From assembly GCA_035627955.1 (NCBI GenBank), contig DASPKU010000019.1, forward strand, positions 248,001 to 312,000: DNA of 64,000 nt, read 5' to 3'. The stretch's first letter is position 1, and the number at the start of each line of letters is the position of its first letter. The position numbers and the translations under genes were made by a program. The notes under the pieces were generated by a model. It worked only from the letters and a program-made list of their open reading frames with translations, was not told the origin of the DNA and searched no databases. Below are positions 8,582 through 16,026 of this stretch, in pieces. Source of the DNA: Phycisphaerales bacterium (GTDB lineage Bacteria > Planctomycetota > Phycisphaerae > Phycisphaerales > UBA1924).

Positions 8582-9928
8582 TCAGTACGCCTTCACAACC
8601 TCAACGCCCGGGTAGAACGCCCGCACCATCGAGCTCCAGTCCATGCCCTGGTCGGCCATGCCCTTGGCGCACCACTGGCACATGCCAACGCCGTGCCCCC
8701 AGCCCCGACCGGTGAAGCGGACCTGGTTGGCCCAAACCTCAGCCTCGAGGTCGCCGCTGTGGATGCGGTTCTCGCGCGTGATGGGCGGCAGGCCGCTCAC
8801 CGTGTGGTTGAGCCCCATGCGCAGCTCCTCGGCCTTGAGGACGTAGGTGTTGCCCTTGTCGTCGGTCAGCTTGTAGCGGTTGGGGCGGTCCGCGTCGTTG
8901 CGGTCCTGGACCTCGATGCTGCGGAGGCGGGCGATGTTCTCCACATCGTGCTTCGTCGCGCGCCCCCACGCCCGCAGGCGGCGGTTCACATCCTCGTCCT
9001 TGCGCGTGACCTCCCAACGGTACAGCGGCGCCTTCTGGCAGTACGCCTGGCGCGGCTGGCCTTGCAGGGCGCGGGCCTTGTTGAACGGATAGTCCGGCCA
9101 TACATCGGCGGCGGAGGCGGGCCGCCCGCCGCACTGGCTGCTGAAGTAGGCCCGCAGCAGCTTGCCATCGCCCACCAGGATCATTCCGCGGGTAGCACGC
9201 ACGGCCTCGGTCGCCACCGGCGTCGCGAACGCGCCGTACACCTGGTCGACAGTGGTGATCTCCACGTCCACCGGCCGGTTCTCCGCCCGGGCGCGGGTCC
9301 GCTCGTGCAGGGCGTACGTCCGCGACGCCACCGCCTGCGCCTCGTTGGTCTGACGCGGCCACTTGGGCAGCAGTTCGTGCGTCACCACGCCGGGCAGGTA
9401 CGCCTCGATCGGCATGGTCGCGACGACGTCGAAGTGCGTGGACGTGTCGTTCCACAGGCCCTTGATGGTGATGAACCCCGGCACCTTCGCGGTATCGACC
9501 TTGATCGGCTGAGCTCCGGCGACAGGCGCGAGCGGGTCGCCTTCGCTGGCGACGATCTCAACATCCGAGCCGTGGGGCCAGGTGTGCTTGCCGCCGTTGC
9601 CATCGACGATCTGCACGCCCGCGCCGGTGTTGGTCACGGTGAGGGGTGTCTTGAGCAGCACGCTCTTGCCCGTCGTGCTCGCCTGGCGCGCAACCAGGCG
9701 CGCCGGGCCCGAGATGGTCTTCTTCGTCGCCCCCTTGGCGATGCGGACGCGGAGGTCGGGCTCCTGCGGGTAGCTGATGGGCGCTACCGGCGCGACGGGC
9801 TCCTCTCGGGGCGTCAGGTCCTTGGCCACGCCGCTGACGGTCTCGCAGCCGGAGAGCGCGCCGGCGCTCAGCAGGAGCAGGGCGGGCGCGAGGCGGCGCA
9901 TCTGCAACAGGGTTCGGGGGTTCAACAT
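8582..9928 (-). CDS. SpoIID/LytB-domain lipoprotein
   Basis: A 448-residue predicted lipoprotein of the SpoIID/LytB family, whose members bind or cut peptidoglycan (SpoIID is a lytic transglycosylase; LytB activates an amidase). The N-terminus has a hydrophobic stretch ending in the lipobox LSGC at residues about 25-28. The SpoIID core spans about 170-440, with PIEAYLPGVVTHELLPKWP, AQAVASRTYALH, and the closing GRGWGHGVGMCQWCAKGMA motif followed by FYPGVEVVKAY. Family members usually read GMSQWGA here, so the two cysteines in MCQWCA are unusual. A second ATG nine codons in (MRRLAPALLLL) would give a more typical signal peptide. It is a single gene, convergent with the PAAR gene and divergent from the small lipoprotein at 9989. 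Confidence 0.88.
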   Translation of the reverse strand: MLNPRTLLQMRRLAPALLLLSAGALSGCETVSGVAKDLTPREEPVAPVAPISYPQEPDLRVRIAKGATKKTISGPARLVARQASTTGKSVLLKTPLTVTNTGAGVQIVDGNGGKHTWPHGSDVEIVASEGDPLAPVAGAQPIKVDTAKVPGFITIKGLWNDTSTHFDVVATMPIEAYLPGVVTHELLPKWPRQTNEAQAVASRTYALHERTRARAENRPVDVEITTVDQVYGAFATPVATEAVRATRGMILVGDGKLLRAYFSSQCGGRPASAADVWPDYPFNKARALQGQPRQAYCQKAPLYRWEVTRKDEDVNRRLRAWGRATKHDVENIARLRSIEVQDRNDADRPNRYKLTDDKGNTYVLKAEELRMGLNHTVSGLPPITRENRIHSGDLEAEVWANQVRFTGRGWGHGVGMCQWCAKGMADQGMDWSSMVRAFYPGVEVVKAY

Positions 9929-9988
9929 CGCTCGTCCCGTGGTTTCACACTATGCTCCCCGGGCCACCAGCCCACAAGGGGAAGCCGC

Positions 9989-10432
9989 ATGCGTCGTTCG
10001 TTGACTGTCCTGAGCGCCGGCACGATGATCGCCACCGCGGCACTGACCACAGTCCTCCTTGCTCAGATCGGCTGTACGGGCCGTCCCGCGTTACCGGAGA
10101 CGACGTCCGAACCCTACCTCGGGCCGCCGCTGGCCATCGACACCTCCGGCAGCGAGCACATGGTGGTGATCCAAGCCCCCACGCCCGGGTGGGTGGCGAC
10201 GCTCGACCGCGTGGCCGAGCAGCACCGCCACCAGGGCGTGTACCTCACGCTCCGCCGGCCCGACCCCAGCTTCGTCTACCCGCAGGTGATTGTGGAGCAA
10301 CGGGTTGCGACAACGGTGCCGACGCAGACGCCCGTGCGCGTCTACGCCCGCGTGCTGGCGCCGGGGAAGAAGGACTCGTCCGCGCCGTACGTGCTCGCGA
10401 CCAAGACCGAGGGTGTGCTGAAGCGGCGTTGA
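9989..10432 (+). CDS. small lipoprotein of unknown function
   Basis: A 147-residue predicted lipoprotein. The start MRRSLTVLSAGTM is followed by a hydrophobic run and a lipobox LAQIGC at residues about 24-29, then a Pro/Thr-rich spacer and a compact beta-rich domain with no family I recognise (VVIQAPTPGWVATLDRVAEQ, GVYLTLRRPDPSFVYPQVIVEQRV, TPVRVYARVLAPGK). The ATG at 9989 is chosen because of an AAGGGGA ribosome site 6 bases upstream and because the signal peptide starts there. It is divergent from the SpoIID-like lipoprotein with about 60 bases between them, so the two share a promoter region and may both act in the envelope. Confidence 0.8.
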   Translation: MRRSLTVLSAGTMIATAALTTVLLAQIGCTGRPALPETTSEPYLGPPLAIDTSGSEHMVVIQAPTPGWVATLDRVAEQHRHQGVYLTLRRPDPSFVYPQVIVEQRVATTVPTQTPVRVYARVLAPGKKDSSAPYVLATKTEGVLKRR

Positions 10433-10528
10433 GTCGTTGCAGGCTCCTTGCCCGTGGCGGACGAGCCCGGAACGCAGTGACCGGTCTTTGGCCGCGAAAA
10501 CCCCGGCAGGGTTCTGTACGATGGTCCC

Positions 10529-11719
10529 GTGGACCAGCGCACCTTCGATCTGTTGCGACTCAACCTGACGCCGGGCCTTGGCCCCGTGCTCATCAGCCGC
10601 CTGCTCAAGCGCTTCGGCGAGCCGCAGGAGGTGCTGCGGGCGCAGCCCTCCACGCTGGAAACCGTCAAGGGCATCGGCCCCGGCACCGCGGCGAAGATGA
10701 CCTCCGGCTTCCGCGACACGCCCGCGCTCGCCGAGGCCGAGCTCAAGCTCGCGGAAAAGCTGGGCGTGCACCTGCTCGCCATCGGCTCGCCGGGCTACCC
10801 GCCGCTGCTGGCAGAGATCCTCGACGCGCCGCCGATCCTCTATGTGAAGGGCACGCTGCTGGCGGGCGGCCCCGACCAGTTCAGCGTCGGCATCGTCGGC
10901 TCGCGTGACTGCTCGGCCTACGGCCTGGAGCAGAGCAACCGCTTCGCCGGCGTGCTCGCCCGCGCGGGGCTGACCATCATCTCCGGCGGCGCCCGCGGGA
11001 TCGACACCAGCGCCCACCGCGGCGCCCTCCAGCACGGCGGGCGCACCATCGCCGTGCTTGGGTGCGGGCTCGCGCACGTCTACCCGCCCGAGAACGACAA
11101 GCTCTTCGAGCAGATCGCGGGCAGTGGGGCGGTGATCTCGGAGTTGCCGCTGAACGCTGCACCGCAGGCGGAGAACTTCCCCGCGCGCAACCGCATTATC
11201 TCGGGCCTGAGCCTTGGCATTCTGGTGATCGAGGCGGGGCTGAAGTCGGGGGCGCTGATCACCGCGCGCGTTGCGGCCGAGGAGCACGGGCGCGAGGTGA
11301 TGGCCCTCCCCGGACGCGTGGACTCTCAGTCCAGCCGCGGCACGCTGGAGCTGATCAAGATGGGCGGCGCACACCTGGTGACGGACCCGGGCGATGTGAT
11401 CCACGCGCTGGAGTCGCAGGCGCGTCACCTGCACGCGGGCACGCACGCGGCGCGCTTCACGCCCATGAATGGCGCTGACACGGACCTGTTCAGCGGAGCG
11501 AGCGGTGGAGCGGTGAGCGAGCCCGAGACAAAGCCCGCGCCTTCACCGCTGCCCGAGCTGCACCGCGTGATCCTGGGCGCTCTCGAGGAGCCCAGAACGG
11601 TGGAGGAGCTCTGCGAAGCGACTGGCCTCGAGCCCGCTCGCCTGCGGACCGAGGTCACGATGCTGGAGGTGCAAAAAAGGATCACCCGCTCCGGCGGTCG
11701 CCTGCGGAGGGCCCGCTAA
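10529..11719 (+). CDS. dprA: DNA processing protein DprA
   Basis: Cytoplasmic single-strand DNA-binding protein that loads RecA on DNA taken up during natural transformation. The 396-residue protein has an N-terminal helix-hairpin-helix/SAM-like region (LTPGLGPVLISRLL, VKGIGPGTAAKM), a central Rossmann-like domain (about 105-310) with the family hallmarks GSRDCSAYG, SGGARGIDTSAHRGAL, AVLGCGL, FPARNRIISGLS and SGALITARVAAEEHGREVMALPG, and a C-terminal winged-helix domain (about 340-396, ILGALEEPRTVEELC). The start is GTG; the nearby ATG at 10521 is out of frame. The gene appears complete, so at least this part of the competence machinery is kept. It stands alone, followed by a gap of about 240 bases. 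Confidence 0.95.
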   Translation: MDQRTFDLLRLNLTPGLGPVLISRLLKRFGEPQEVLRAQPSTLETVKGIGPGTAAKMTSGFRDTPALAEAELKLAEKLGVHLLAIGSPGYPPLLAEILDAPPILYVKGTLLAGGPDQFSVGIVGSRDCSAYGLEQSNRFAGVLARAGLTIISGGARGIDTSAHRGALQHGGRTIAVLGCGLAHVYPPENDKLFEQIAGSGAVISELPLNAAPQAENFPARNRIISGLSLGILVIEAGLKSGALITARVAAEEHGREVMALPGRVDSQSSRGTLELIKMGGAHLVTDPGDVIHALESQARHLHAGTHAARFTPMNGADTDLFSGASGGAVSEPETKPAPSPLPELHRVILGALEEPRTVEELCEATGLEPARLRTEVTMLEVQKRITRSGGRLRRAR

Positions 11720-11796
11720 GTCCCGGGAACCGACGGAGTTAGCTGCTCCTACGGGCTTTGTGGGAACCGTTGGGGTCTCCAGCAAGAATCCCAACA

Positions 11797-11826
11797 TTGC
11801 CCTTGCAGTGCGGGCTCTGATATGCT
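11797..11826 (+). promoter_or_regulatory. candidate sigma-70 promoter upstream of lexA region
   Basis: TTGCCC at 11797-11802, an 18-base spacer, and TATGCT at 11821-11826. A TG one base before the -10 box gives an extended -10. It lies upstream of the possible small gene at 11957 and of lexA, and immediately before the palindrome at 11844. The match is read by eye and unproven. Confidence 0.4.
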
Positions 11827-11843
11827 ACTGTTGCCCTAACAAA

Positions 11844-11863
11844 CCGATCAGAAATCTGATCGG
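11844..11863. promoter_or_regulatory. palindromic operator candidate
   Basis: CCGATCAGAAATCTGATCGG: two perfect 8-base arms with a 4-base AAAT centre. It starts 17 bases downstream of the -10 box of the candidate promoter at 11797. There is no T-run after it, so it is not a typical terminator. Its position near the transcription start of the transcript that could carry lexA suggests a repressor site, possibly LexA's own; this is inference. Confidence 0.4.
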
Positions 11864-11956
11864 GTCGTTGCCGGAGGCACGATAGAAGTGGAGTGAGGTC
11901 GTCCCGCGGATCGCGGCGTCGACCTGAGTGCGGCCTCAGTTTCACTGGGGAAGACC

Positions 11957-12547
11957 ATGACCACCCTCTCGGCCATCCTTCGACTCGGACCCGGCGGCGA
12001 CTTCGTGAAGGAGTTCGCATCCGCCGCGGACCGCCCCTCCAAGCTGATCAGGCAGGCGGGCCTTCGGGCCGCCGAGCCTCTCGACGCCTGTTCGATCGCC
12101 GAGCATGCGTCGGCGCGAACGGCGCCGACGCAGGCTGAGCGTCTGGCCCAGGACGTCGGCCTGCTCGCGGCCATGTGCTGCCGCCTGGGCGCGCAGCGAT
12201 CGGCCCTGGCCTCGGCCATCGTGGCACGCCAGCGTCGCACCCCTTGGAATCGACCCGCGCTCGCGGGAACTAAGCACCCCGGATCGGGTCTTGATCCGGC
12301 CGCCCCGGCGACAGGGATGTCGCAGAACGAAAGGGACTCATCCCATGAACCTGACACCGAAGCAGCTCCGCATCCTTCAGCTGATCCGCGACTGGCGCGT
12401 CCGCAAGGGGTACTCGCCAACCATGCAAGAGCTCGCGGACGAGATCGGGGTCAGCAAGGTGACCGTCTTCGAGCACGTCGAGGCGCTCATCAAGAAGCAG
12501 GCGCTGGTGCGGGAGCCGAACAAGGCTCGCTCTTTGTCGATTGCTGA
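11957..12547 (+). CDS. possible small gene upstream of and overlapping lexA
   Basis: An open frame starting ATG with GGGGAAG 4 bases upstream. The first ~95 codons (MTTLSAILRLGPGGDFVKEF, then an Ala-rich helical stretch) have third positions that are mostly G or C, like the real genes around it. After that the third-position bias fades, and the frame runs 200 bases into lexA in another frame. No family is recognised. The true product may be about 100-110 residues with a sequence error or a programmed event near 12250, or the whole frame may be spurious. If real, it would be co-transcribed with lexA. Confidence 0.3.
   Translation: MTTLSAILRLGPGGDFVKEFASAADRPSKLIRQAGLRAAEPLDACSIAEHASARTAPTQAERLAQDVGLLAAMCCRLGAQRSALASAIVARQRRTPWNRPALAGTKHPGSGLDPAAPATGMSQNERDSSHEPDTEAAPHPSADPRLARPQGVLANHARARGRDRGQQGDRLRARRGAHQEAGAGAGAEQGSLFVDC
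12279..12299. other. stem-loop before lexA
   Basis: CCGGATC and GATCCGG arms (7 bp) around a 7-base loop GGGTCTT, 45 bases before the lexA ATG. No T-run follows. It may mark the real intergenic space before lexA or affect its leader. Confidence 0.4.
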
Positions 12548-12968
12548 CGGCATCGCCGTCCCCGACGAGGCCCGCCCCCTCCGCTTCCCCCTCGTGGGCA
12601 AGATCGCGGCCGGCAACCCCATCGAGCGCGTCGCCAACGAGGACGAGATCGATCTGGCCGAGGTGCTCTGCCCGCCCGCCCGCAGTGCCGGCAACTCCAC
12701 CTTCGCCCTGAAGGTCGAGGGCGACTCGATGCGCGACGAGGGGATCCTCGACGGCGACTTCGTCCTGATTGAGCGCACGCAGGTGGCCACCAACGGCGAC
12801 AAGGTGGTCGCCCTGCTGCCCGACGGGTCGACCACCCTCAAGACCTTCTTCAAGGAGGACGACCACATCCGCCTCCAACCCGCCAACCCGCAGTTTGATC
12901 CGATCCGGGTCAAGTTCTGCCAGGTTCAGGGCATCGTGAAGGGCGTGGTCCGCCGTTACGGCCGCTGA
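12345..12968 (+). CDS. lexA: SOS repressor LexA
   Basis: Transcriptional repressor of DNA-damage genes that cleaves itself when RecA is activated. The 207-residue length is standard. Residues 1-65 form the winged-helix DNA-binding domain (LTPKQLRILQLIRDW ... MQELADEIGVSKVTVFEHVE). The S24 peptidase domain follows, with the cleavage site Ala89-Gly90 (KIAAGNP), catalytic Ser128 (GDSMRDEGI) and Lys153 (GDKVVAL). The recognition helix (VSKVTVFEHVEAL) differs from the E. coli form, as expected for a distant phylum, so its operator should differ too. An AAGGGA site lies about 9 bases before the ATG. A palindrome at 11844 is a candidate autoregulatory site. Confidence 0.95.
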   Translation: MNLTPKQLRILQLIRDWRVRKGYSPTMQELADEIGVSKVTVFEHVEALIKKQALVREPNKARSLSIADGIAVPDEARPLRFPLVGKIAAGNPIERVANEDEIDLAEVLCPPARSAGNSTFALKVEGDSMRDEGILDGDFVLIERTQVATNGDKVVALLPDGSTTLKTFFKEDDHIRLQPANPQFDPIRVKFCQVQGIVKGVVRRYGR

Positions 12969-12974
12969 CCTGAA

Positions 12975-13014
12975 CGACGCCGGGACTGAGGCGCTCTGGC
13001 CGAAGTCCCGGGTT
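12975..13014 (+). repeat. dispersed hairpin element, copy 1 (lexA-queA gap)
   Basis: Begins CGACGCCGGGACTGAGG and ends CGAAGTCCCGGGTT; the CCGGGACT and AGTCCCGG arms pair over 8 bp. The same two halves recur at 46376-46416 and, inverted, at 46454-46493 inside the SNF2 helicase gene, with different short centres. A second hairpin (TTGCGTCG/CGACGCAA, 13020-13041) follows directly. Together they fill most of the 128 bases between lexA and queA. Confidence 0.75.
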
Positions 13015-13096
13015 GGCGGTTGCGTCGGACTCGCGACGCAATCCACGAGGGCCTCCAGGCACGCCGCTCCGCCCTGTCCGGGCGTTGGGAACCACC

Positions 13097-14227
13097 GTGC
13101 TCCGCACCTCCGAACTCGACTTCGCGCTCCCGCCTGAGCTGATCGCGACCACCCCCGCCGAGCCGCGCGACGCGGCCCGGCTCCTCGTGGTCAGCCGTTC
13201 GGATGCGACCCTGCTCGAGCACCGCACCGTCCGCGACCTGCCGCGGTACCTGCGCCGGTCGGACCTGATGGTCGTCAACAACACCCGCGTCCTGCCGGCG
13301 CGGTTCGTGGGACGGCGCGTGGGCACGGGCGGCAAGCTGCCCGGCCTGTACCTCGGCCCGGCGCAGTCACCCGGCACCGCCGAAAGCCGCCGCTGGCAGG
13401 TGCTCATCAAGGGCGGCCACCTGCGCGCGGGCGTGCGGGTGCTGCTGGGGGAGAACGCCGAACTCGAGCTGCTCGACCGCTCAACCGACGAGCCCGGCGC
13501 CTGGATCGCCGCGCTCCACGGCCCAACTCCCGACGAATCTGACCAAGCCGTGCTGATGCGCGTAGGCATGACCCCGCTTCCCCCCTACATCCTGGCCGCG
13601 CGGAAAGCACGGGGCGTGGACGTCCCCGACGCCTTCGACCGGGAGCGGTACCAGACGACCTTCGCCGAGCGCGAGGCCGCGAGCCACGGCGGGAGCGGCT
13701 CGGTCGCGGCGCCGACCGCAGGCCTGCACCTGACCCCCGAGCTGCTGCATCAGCTTGAACAGCAAGGTGTTGAGCGCGCCGAGGTGACGCTGCACGTGGG
13801 CACCGGCACCTTCAAGCCCGTCGAGACTGAGTTCGTCGAGCAGCACCCGATCCACGCCGAGCACTGCGCGATGCCGGTGGGCACCACGGACGCGATCCAG
13901 AAGACCCGCGCCGGGAGCGGCCGGGTGTTCGCGGTGGGCACCACGGCCGCGCGGGTGATCGAGACCTACGGCAACCTCGCGGTAGCGGGCCAGCCCCTGC
14001 CCGAGTCGCTGGACACCCGCATCTTCATCACGCCGGGCTACCGCTGGCAGTGGGTGGACGGCATGCTGACCAACTTCCACCTGCCGCAGTCCACGCTGCT
14101 GGCGATGGTCGGCTCGCTCTTTGACGCCACCGGCGGGCTGGCGCACGTGAAAGAGGTCTACGCCACGGCCATCCGCGAGCGGTACCGCTTCTTCAGCTAC
14201 GGCGACGCGATGCTGATCCTGCCCTGA
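13097..14227 (+). CDS. queA: S-adenosylmethionine:tRNA ribosyltransferase-isomerase QueA
   Basis: Transfers and isomerises the ribosyl part of S-adenosylmethionine onto preQ1 in tRNA to make epoxyqueuosine, the penultimate step of queuosine formation. The 376-residue protein shows the family motifs in order: FALPPELIATTPAEPRDAARLLVV, DLPRYLRRSDLMVVNNTRVLPAR, FDRERYQTTFAE, GSVAAPTAGLHLTPELL, LHVGTGTFKPVE, and the C-terminal NFHLPQSTLLAMVGSLF ... RFFSYGDAMLI. GTG at 13097 is chosen because homology begins there; the upstream in-frame extension is Pro/Arg-rich and runs back into a repeat element. It is slightly longer than usual (about 340-350). Whether it is read from the lexA promoter is not clear. 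Confidence 0.95.
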   Translation: MLRTSELDFALPPELIATTPAEPRDAARLLVVSRSDATLLEHRTVRDLPRYLRRSDLMVVNNTRVLPARFVGRRVGTGGKLPGLYLGPAQSPGTAESRRWQVLIKGGHLRAGVRVLLGENAELELLDRSTDEPGAWIAALHGPTPDESDQAVLMRVGMTPLPPYILAARKARGVDVPDAFDRERYQTTFAEREAASHGGSGSVAAPTAGLHLTPELLHQLEQQGVERAEVTLHVGTGTFKPVETEFVEQHPIHAEHCAMPVGTTDAIQKTRAGSGRVFAVGTTAARVIETYGNLAVAGQPLPESLDTRIFITPGYRWQWVDGMLTNFHLPQSTLLAMVGSLFDATGGLAHVKEVYATAIRERYRFFSYGDAMLILP

Positions 14228-14270
14228 GCGGACCGCACGATGCGGGGACCACCCGGGTTCTCCGCTGGGT

Positions 14271-14298
14271 TTGTGCAGTTTGATTCTCGGGGTACGCT
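14271..14298 (+). promoter_or_regulatory. candidate promoter for murE-murF-mraY
   Basis: TTGTGC at 14271-14276, a 16-base spacer and TACGCT at 14293-14298, 42 bases before the murE ATG and after the queA stop. This is a by-eye match of moderate quality; it is the only likely promoter in the 113-base gap. Confidence 0.3.
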
Positions 14299-14340
14299 TG
14301 TGCCGATCTGTTGGGACGGATCAGGGAGGATCGGCCAAGG

Positions 14341-16026
14341 ATGATGCTGGAGGAGTTGATCTCCGGGCTGGATGTGCGCGTGGTCGCGGGCAAGGCCGCG
14401 GGCGTGCGGGTGTGCGACCTCACCGAGGACAGCCGCACGGTGGTGCCCGGCTCGATGTTCATCGCCCGCGGCGGGAACAAGGCCGACGGCAAGCTCTACG
14501 TGGAGTCGGCGCTGAGGTCGGGCGCGGTCGCGGTGCTGACCGATGATGCGGAGCTGCGGCTGCCGCGGGGGTTCGCGGCGCCGGTTGTCCACGCGGCCGA
14601 TGTGCTGAGGGTCTCGGGACAGCTGGCCGAGCGGTTCTACGGGCAGCCGGCGGGAAAGCTCAAGCTCATCGGCGTGACCGGGACCAACGGCAAGACGACG
14701 ACGACGTACCTGGTGTGGCAGCTGCTGAACGCGGCCGGCACGCGCTGCGGGCTCATCGGGACGGTGCTGGTGGATGACGGGGCGGAGGTCGCGTCGGCGA
14801 GCATGACGACGCCGCCGGCGATCGAGATCAGCCGCACGCTGGGGATCATGGTGGAGGGCGGCTGTCGCGCGGCCACGCTGGAGGTCTCCAGCCATGCGCT
14901 GGACCAGAAGCGGGCGGAGGCGCTGCCCTTCGCGGCGGCGGTGTTCACCAACCTGACCGGCGATCACCTTGACTACCACAAGACCATGGACGAGTACGCC
15001 GCGGCCAAGGCGCGGCTGTTCGAGCTGCTCGCCCCCGGCGGCGTGGCGATCGTCAACGCGCACGACGGCTGGTCGCAGCGGATGGTGCGGGACTTCAAGG
15101 GCCCGGTTCTGCGGTGCGGCGTGGGCGTGGGCTCGATGCCGGTGGTGGGGGACTGCACGGCCCACATCCTGGAGGAGTCGATCCATGGCATGCTGCTCAA
15201 GCTGACCGGCCCGTGGGGCACGGTGCAGGCGAGCGTGCCGCTGATCGGGCGGTACAACGCGATGAACGTGCTCCAAGCCGCCGCGGTGTGCCACGCTGTG
15301 GGGATGAGCGAGGCGGAGCTGACGCGCGGGCTGCCACGAGTCACGGCGCCGCCGGGGCGTCTGGAGCGGGTGAGCGAGCCGGGCGACAAGGTCTCGGTGT
15401 TCGTGGACTACGCGCACAGCGACGACTCGCTCAAGAACGTGCTGGCCTCGGTGGGCTCGGTCATGGAGAGCCGGCGGCACGCGTCCGGTCGGGTGCACGA
15501 CACGGCGGGCGCGCCCACGGCGAATACGCCGGGCGGGCGGCTGTGGGTGGTGTTCGGCTGCGGCGGGGAGCGGGACCGCACCAAGCGGCCCCGGATGGGG
15601 CTCGTCGCCGCGACGCACGCGGACTTCGTGGTGATCACGAACGACAACCCTCGGACGGAGAAGCCGGGCGACATCGTGGACGAGATTCTCTCGGGCATCA
15701 CGGCGGAGTTGAAGGACAAGGTCAGCGTGCAGATCGACCGGCAGCGGGCGATCCGGCTGGCGATCGAGAGTGCGCTGCCCGGTGACGTGATCGTGATCGC
15801 GGGCAAGGGGCACGAGACCGAGCAGATCCTGCCCGACGGCGCGGGCGGCACGATCCGCACGCACTTCGATGACCGCGAGGTGGCACGGACGATCCTCGAG
15901 GAGCGGCGTCCGCCGGTGGAGCGGCCGGCCGTAGAGGTCAAGGCGCGTCGGCCGGGCGGTGCGCGTGGAGCGGGTCCGGGCGCTGGGCCAAGGCCGCCGA
16001 AGCGGTCGCACAAGCATGGACGTTGA
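14341..16026 (+). CDS. murE: UDP-MurNAc-tripeptide ligase MurE (meso-DAP type)
   Basis: Cytoplasmic Mur ligase that adds the third amino acid to UDP-MurNAc-L-Ala-D-Glu. Of 561 residues, an N-terminal uridine-binding domain (about 1-105) precedes the ATP P-loop GTNGKT (114-119), the central motif FTNLTGDHLDYHKTMDEYA, and the C-terminal ligase domain with DNPR at 435-438, the signature for meso-diaminopimelate as substrate. Two additions are unusual: a short insert around HASGRVHDTAGAPTANTPGG and a basic Gly/Pro/Arg tail of about 30 residues at the end, which together explain the length above the usual 490-500. A GGGAGGA site lies 10 bases before the ATG. The TGA abuts the murF ATG with no gap. 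Confidence 0.95.
   Translation: MMLEELISGLDVRVVAGKAAGVRVCDLTEDSRTVVPGSMFIARGGNKADGKLYVESALRSGAVAVLTDDAELRLPRGFAAPVVHAADVLRVSGQLAERFYGQPAGKLKLIGVTGTNGKTTTTYLVWQLLNAAGTRCGLIGTVLVDDGAEVASASMTTPPAIEISRTLGIMVEGGCRAATLEVSSHALDQKRAEALPFAAAVFTNLTGDHLDYHKTMDEYAAAKARLFELLAPGGVAIVNAHDGWSQRMVRDFKGPVLRCGVGVGSMPVVGDCTAHILEESIHGMLLKLTGPWGTVQASVPLIGRYNAMNVLQAAAVCHAVGMSEAELTRGLPRVTAPPGRLERVSEPGDKVSVFVDYAHSDDSLKNVLASVGSVMESRRHASGRVHDTAGAPTANTPGGRLWVVFGCGGERDRTKRPRMGLVAATHADFVVITNDNPRTEKPGDIVDEILSGITAELKDKVSVQIDRQRAIRLAIESALPGDVIVIAGKGHETEQILPDGAGGTIRTHFDDREVARTILEERRPPVERPAVEVKARRPGGARGAGPGAGPRPPKRSHKHGR

Noticed and set aside
12105-12344. 80-residue N-terminal extension of LexA
   Set aside because: Arg-rich translation of leader DNA; LexA begins at MNLTPKQLRIL with a ribosome site and the standard length.
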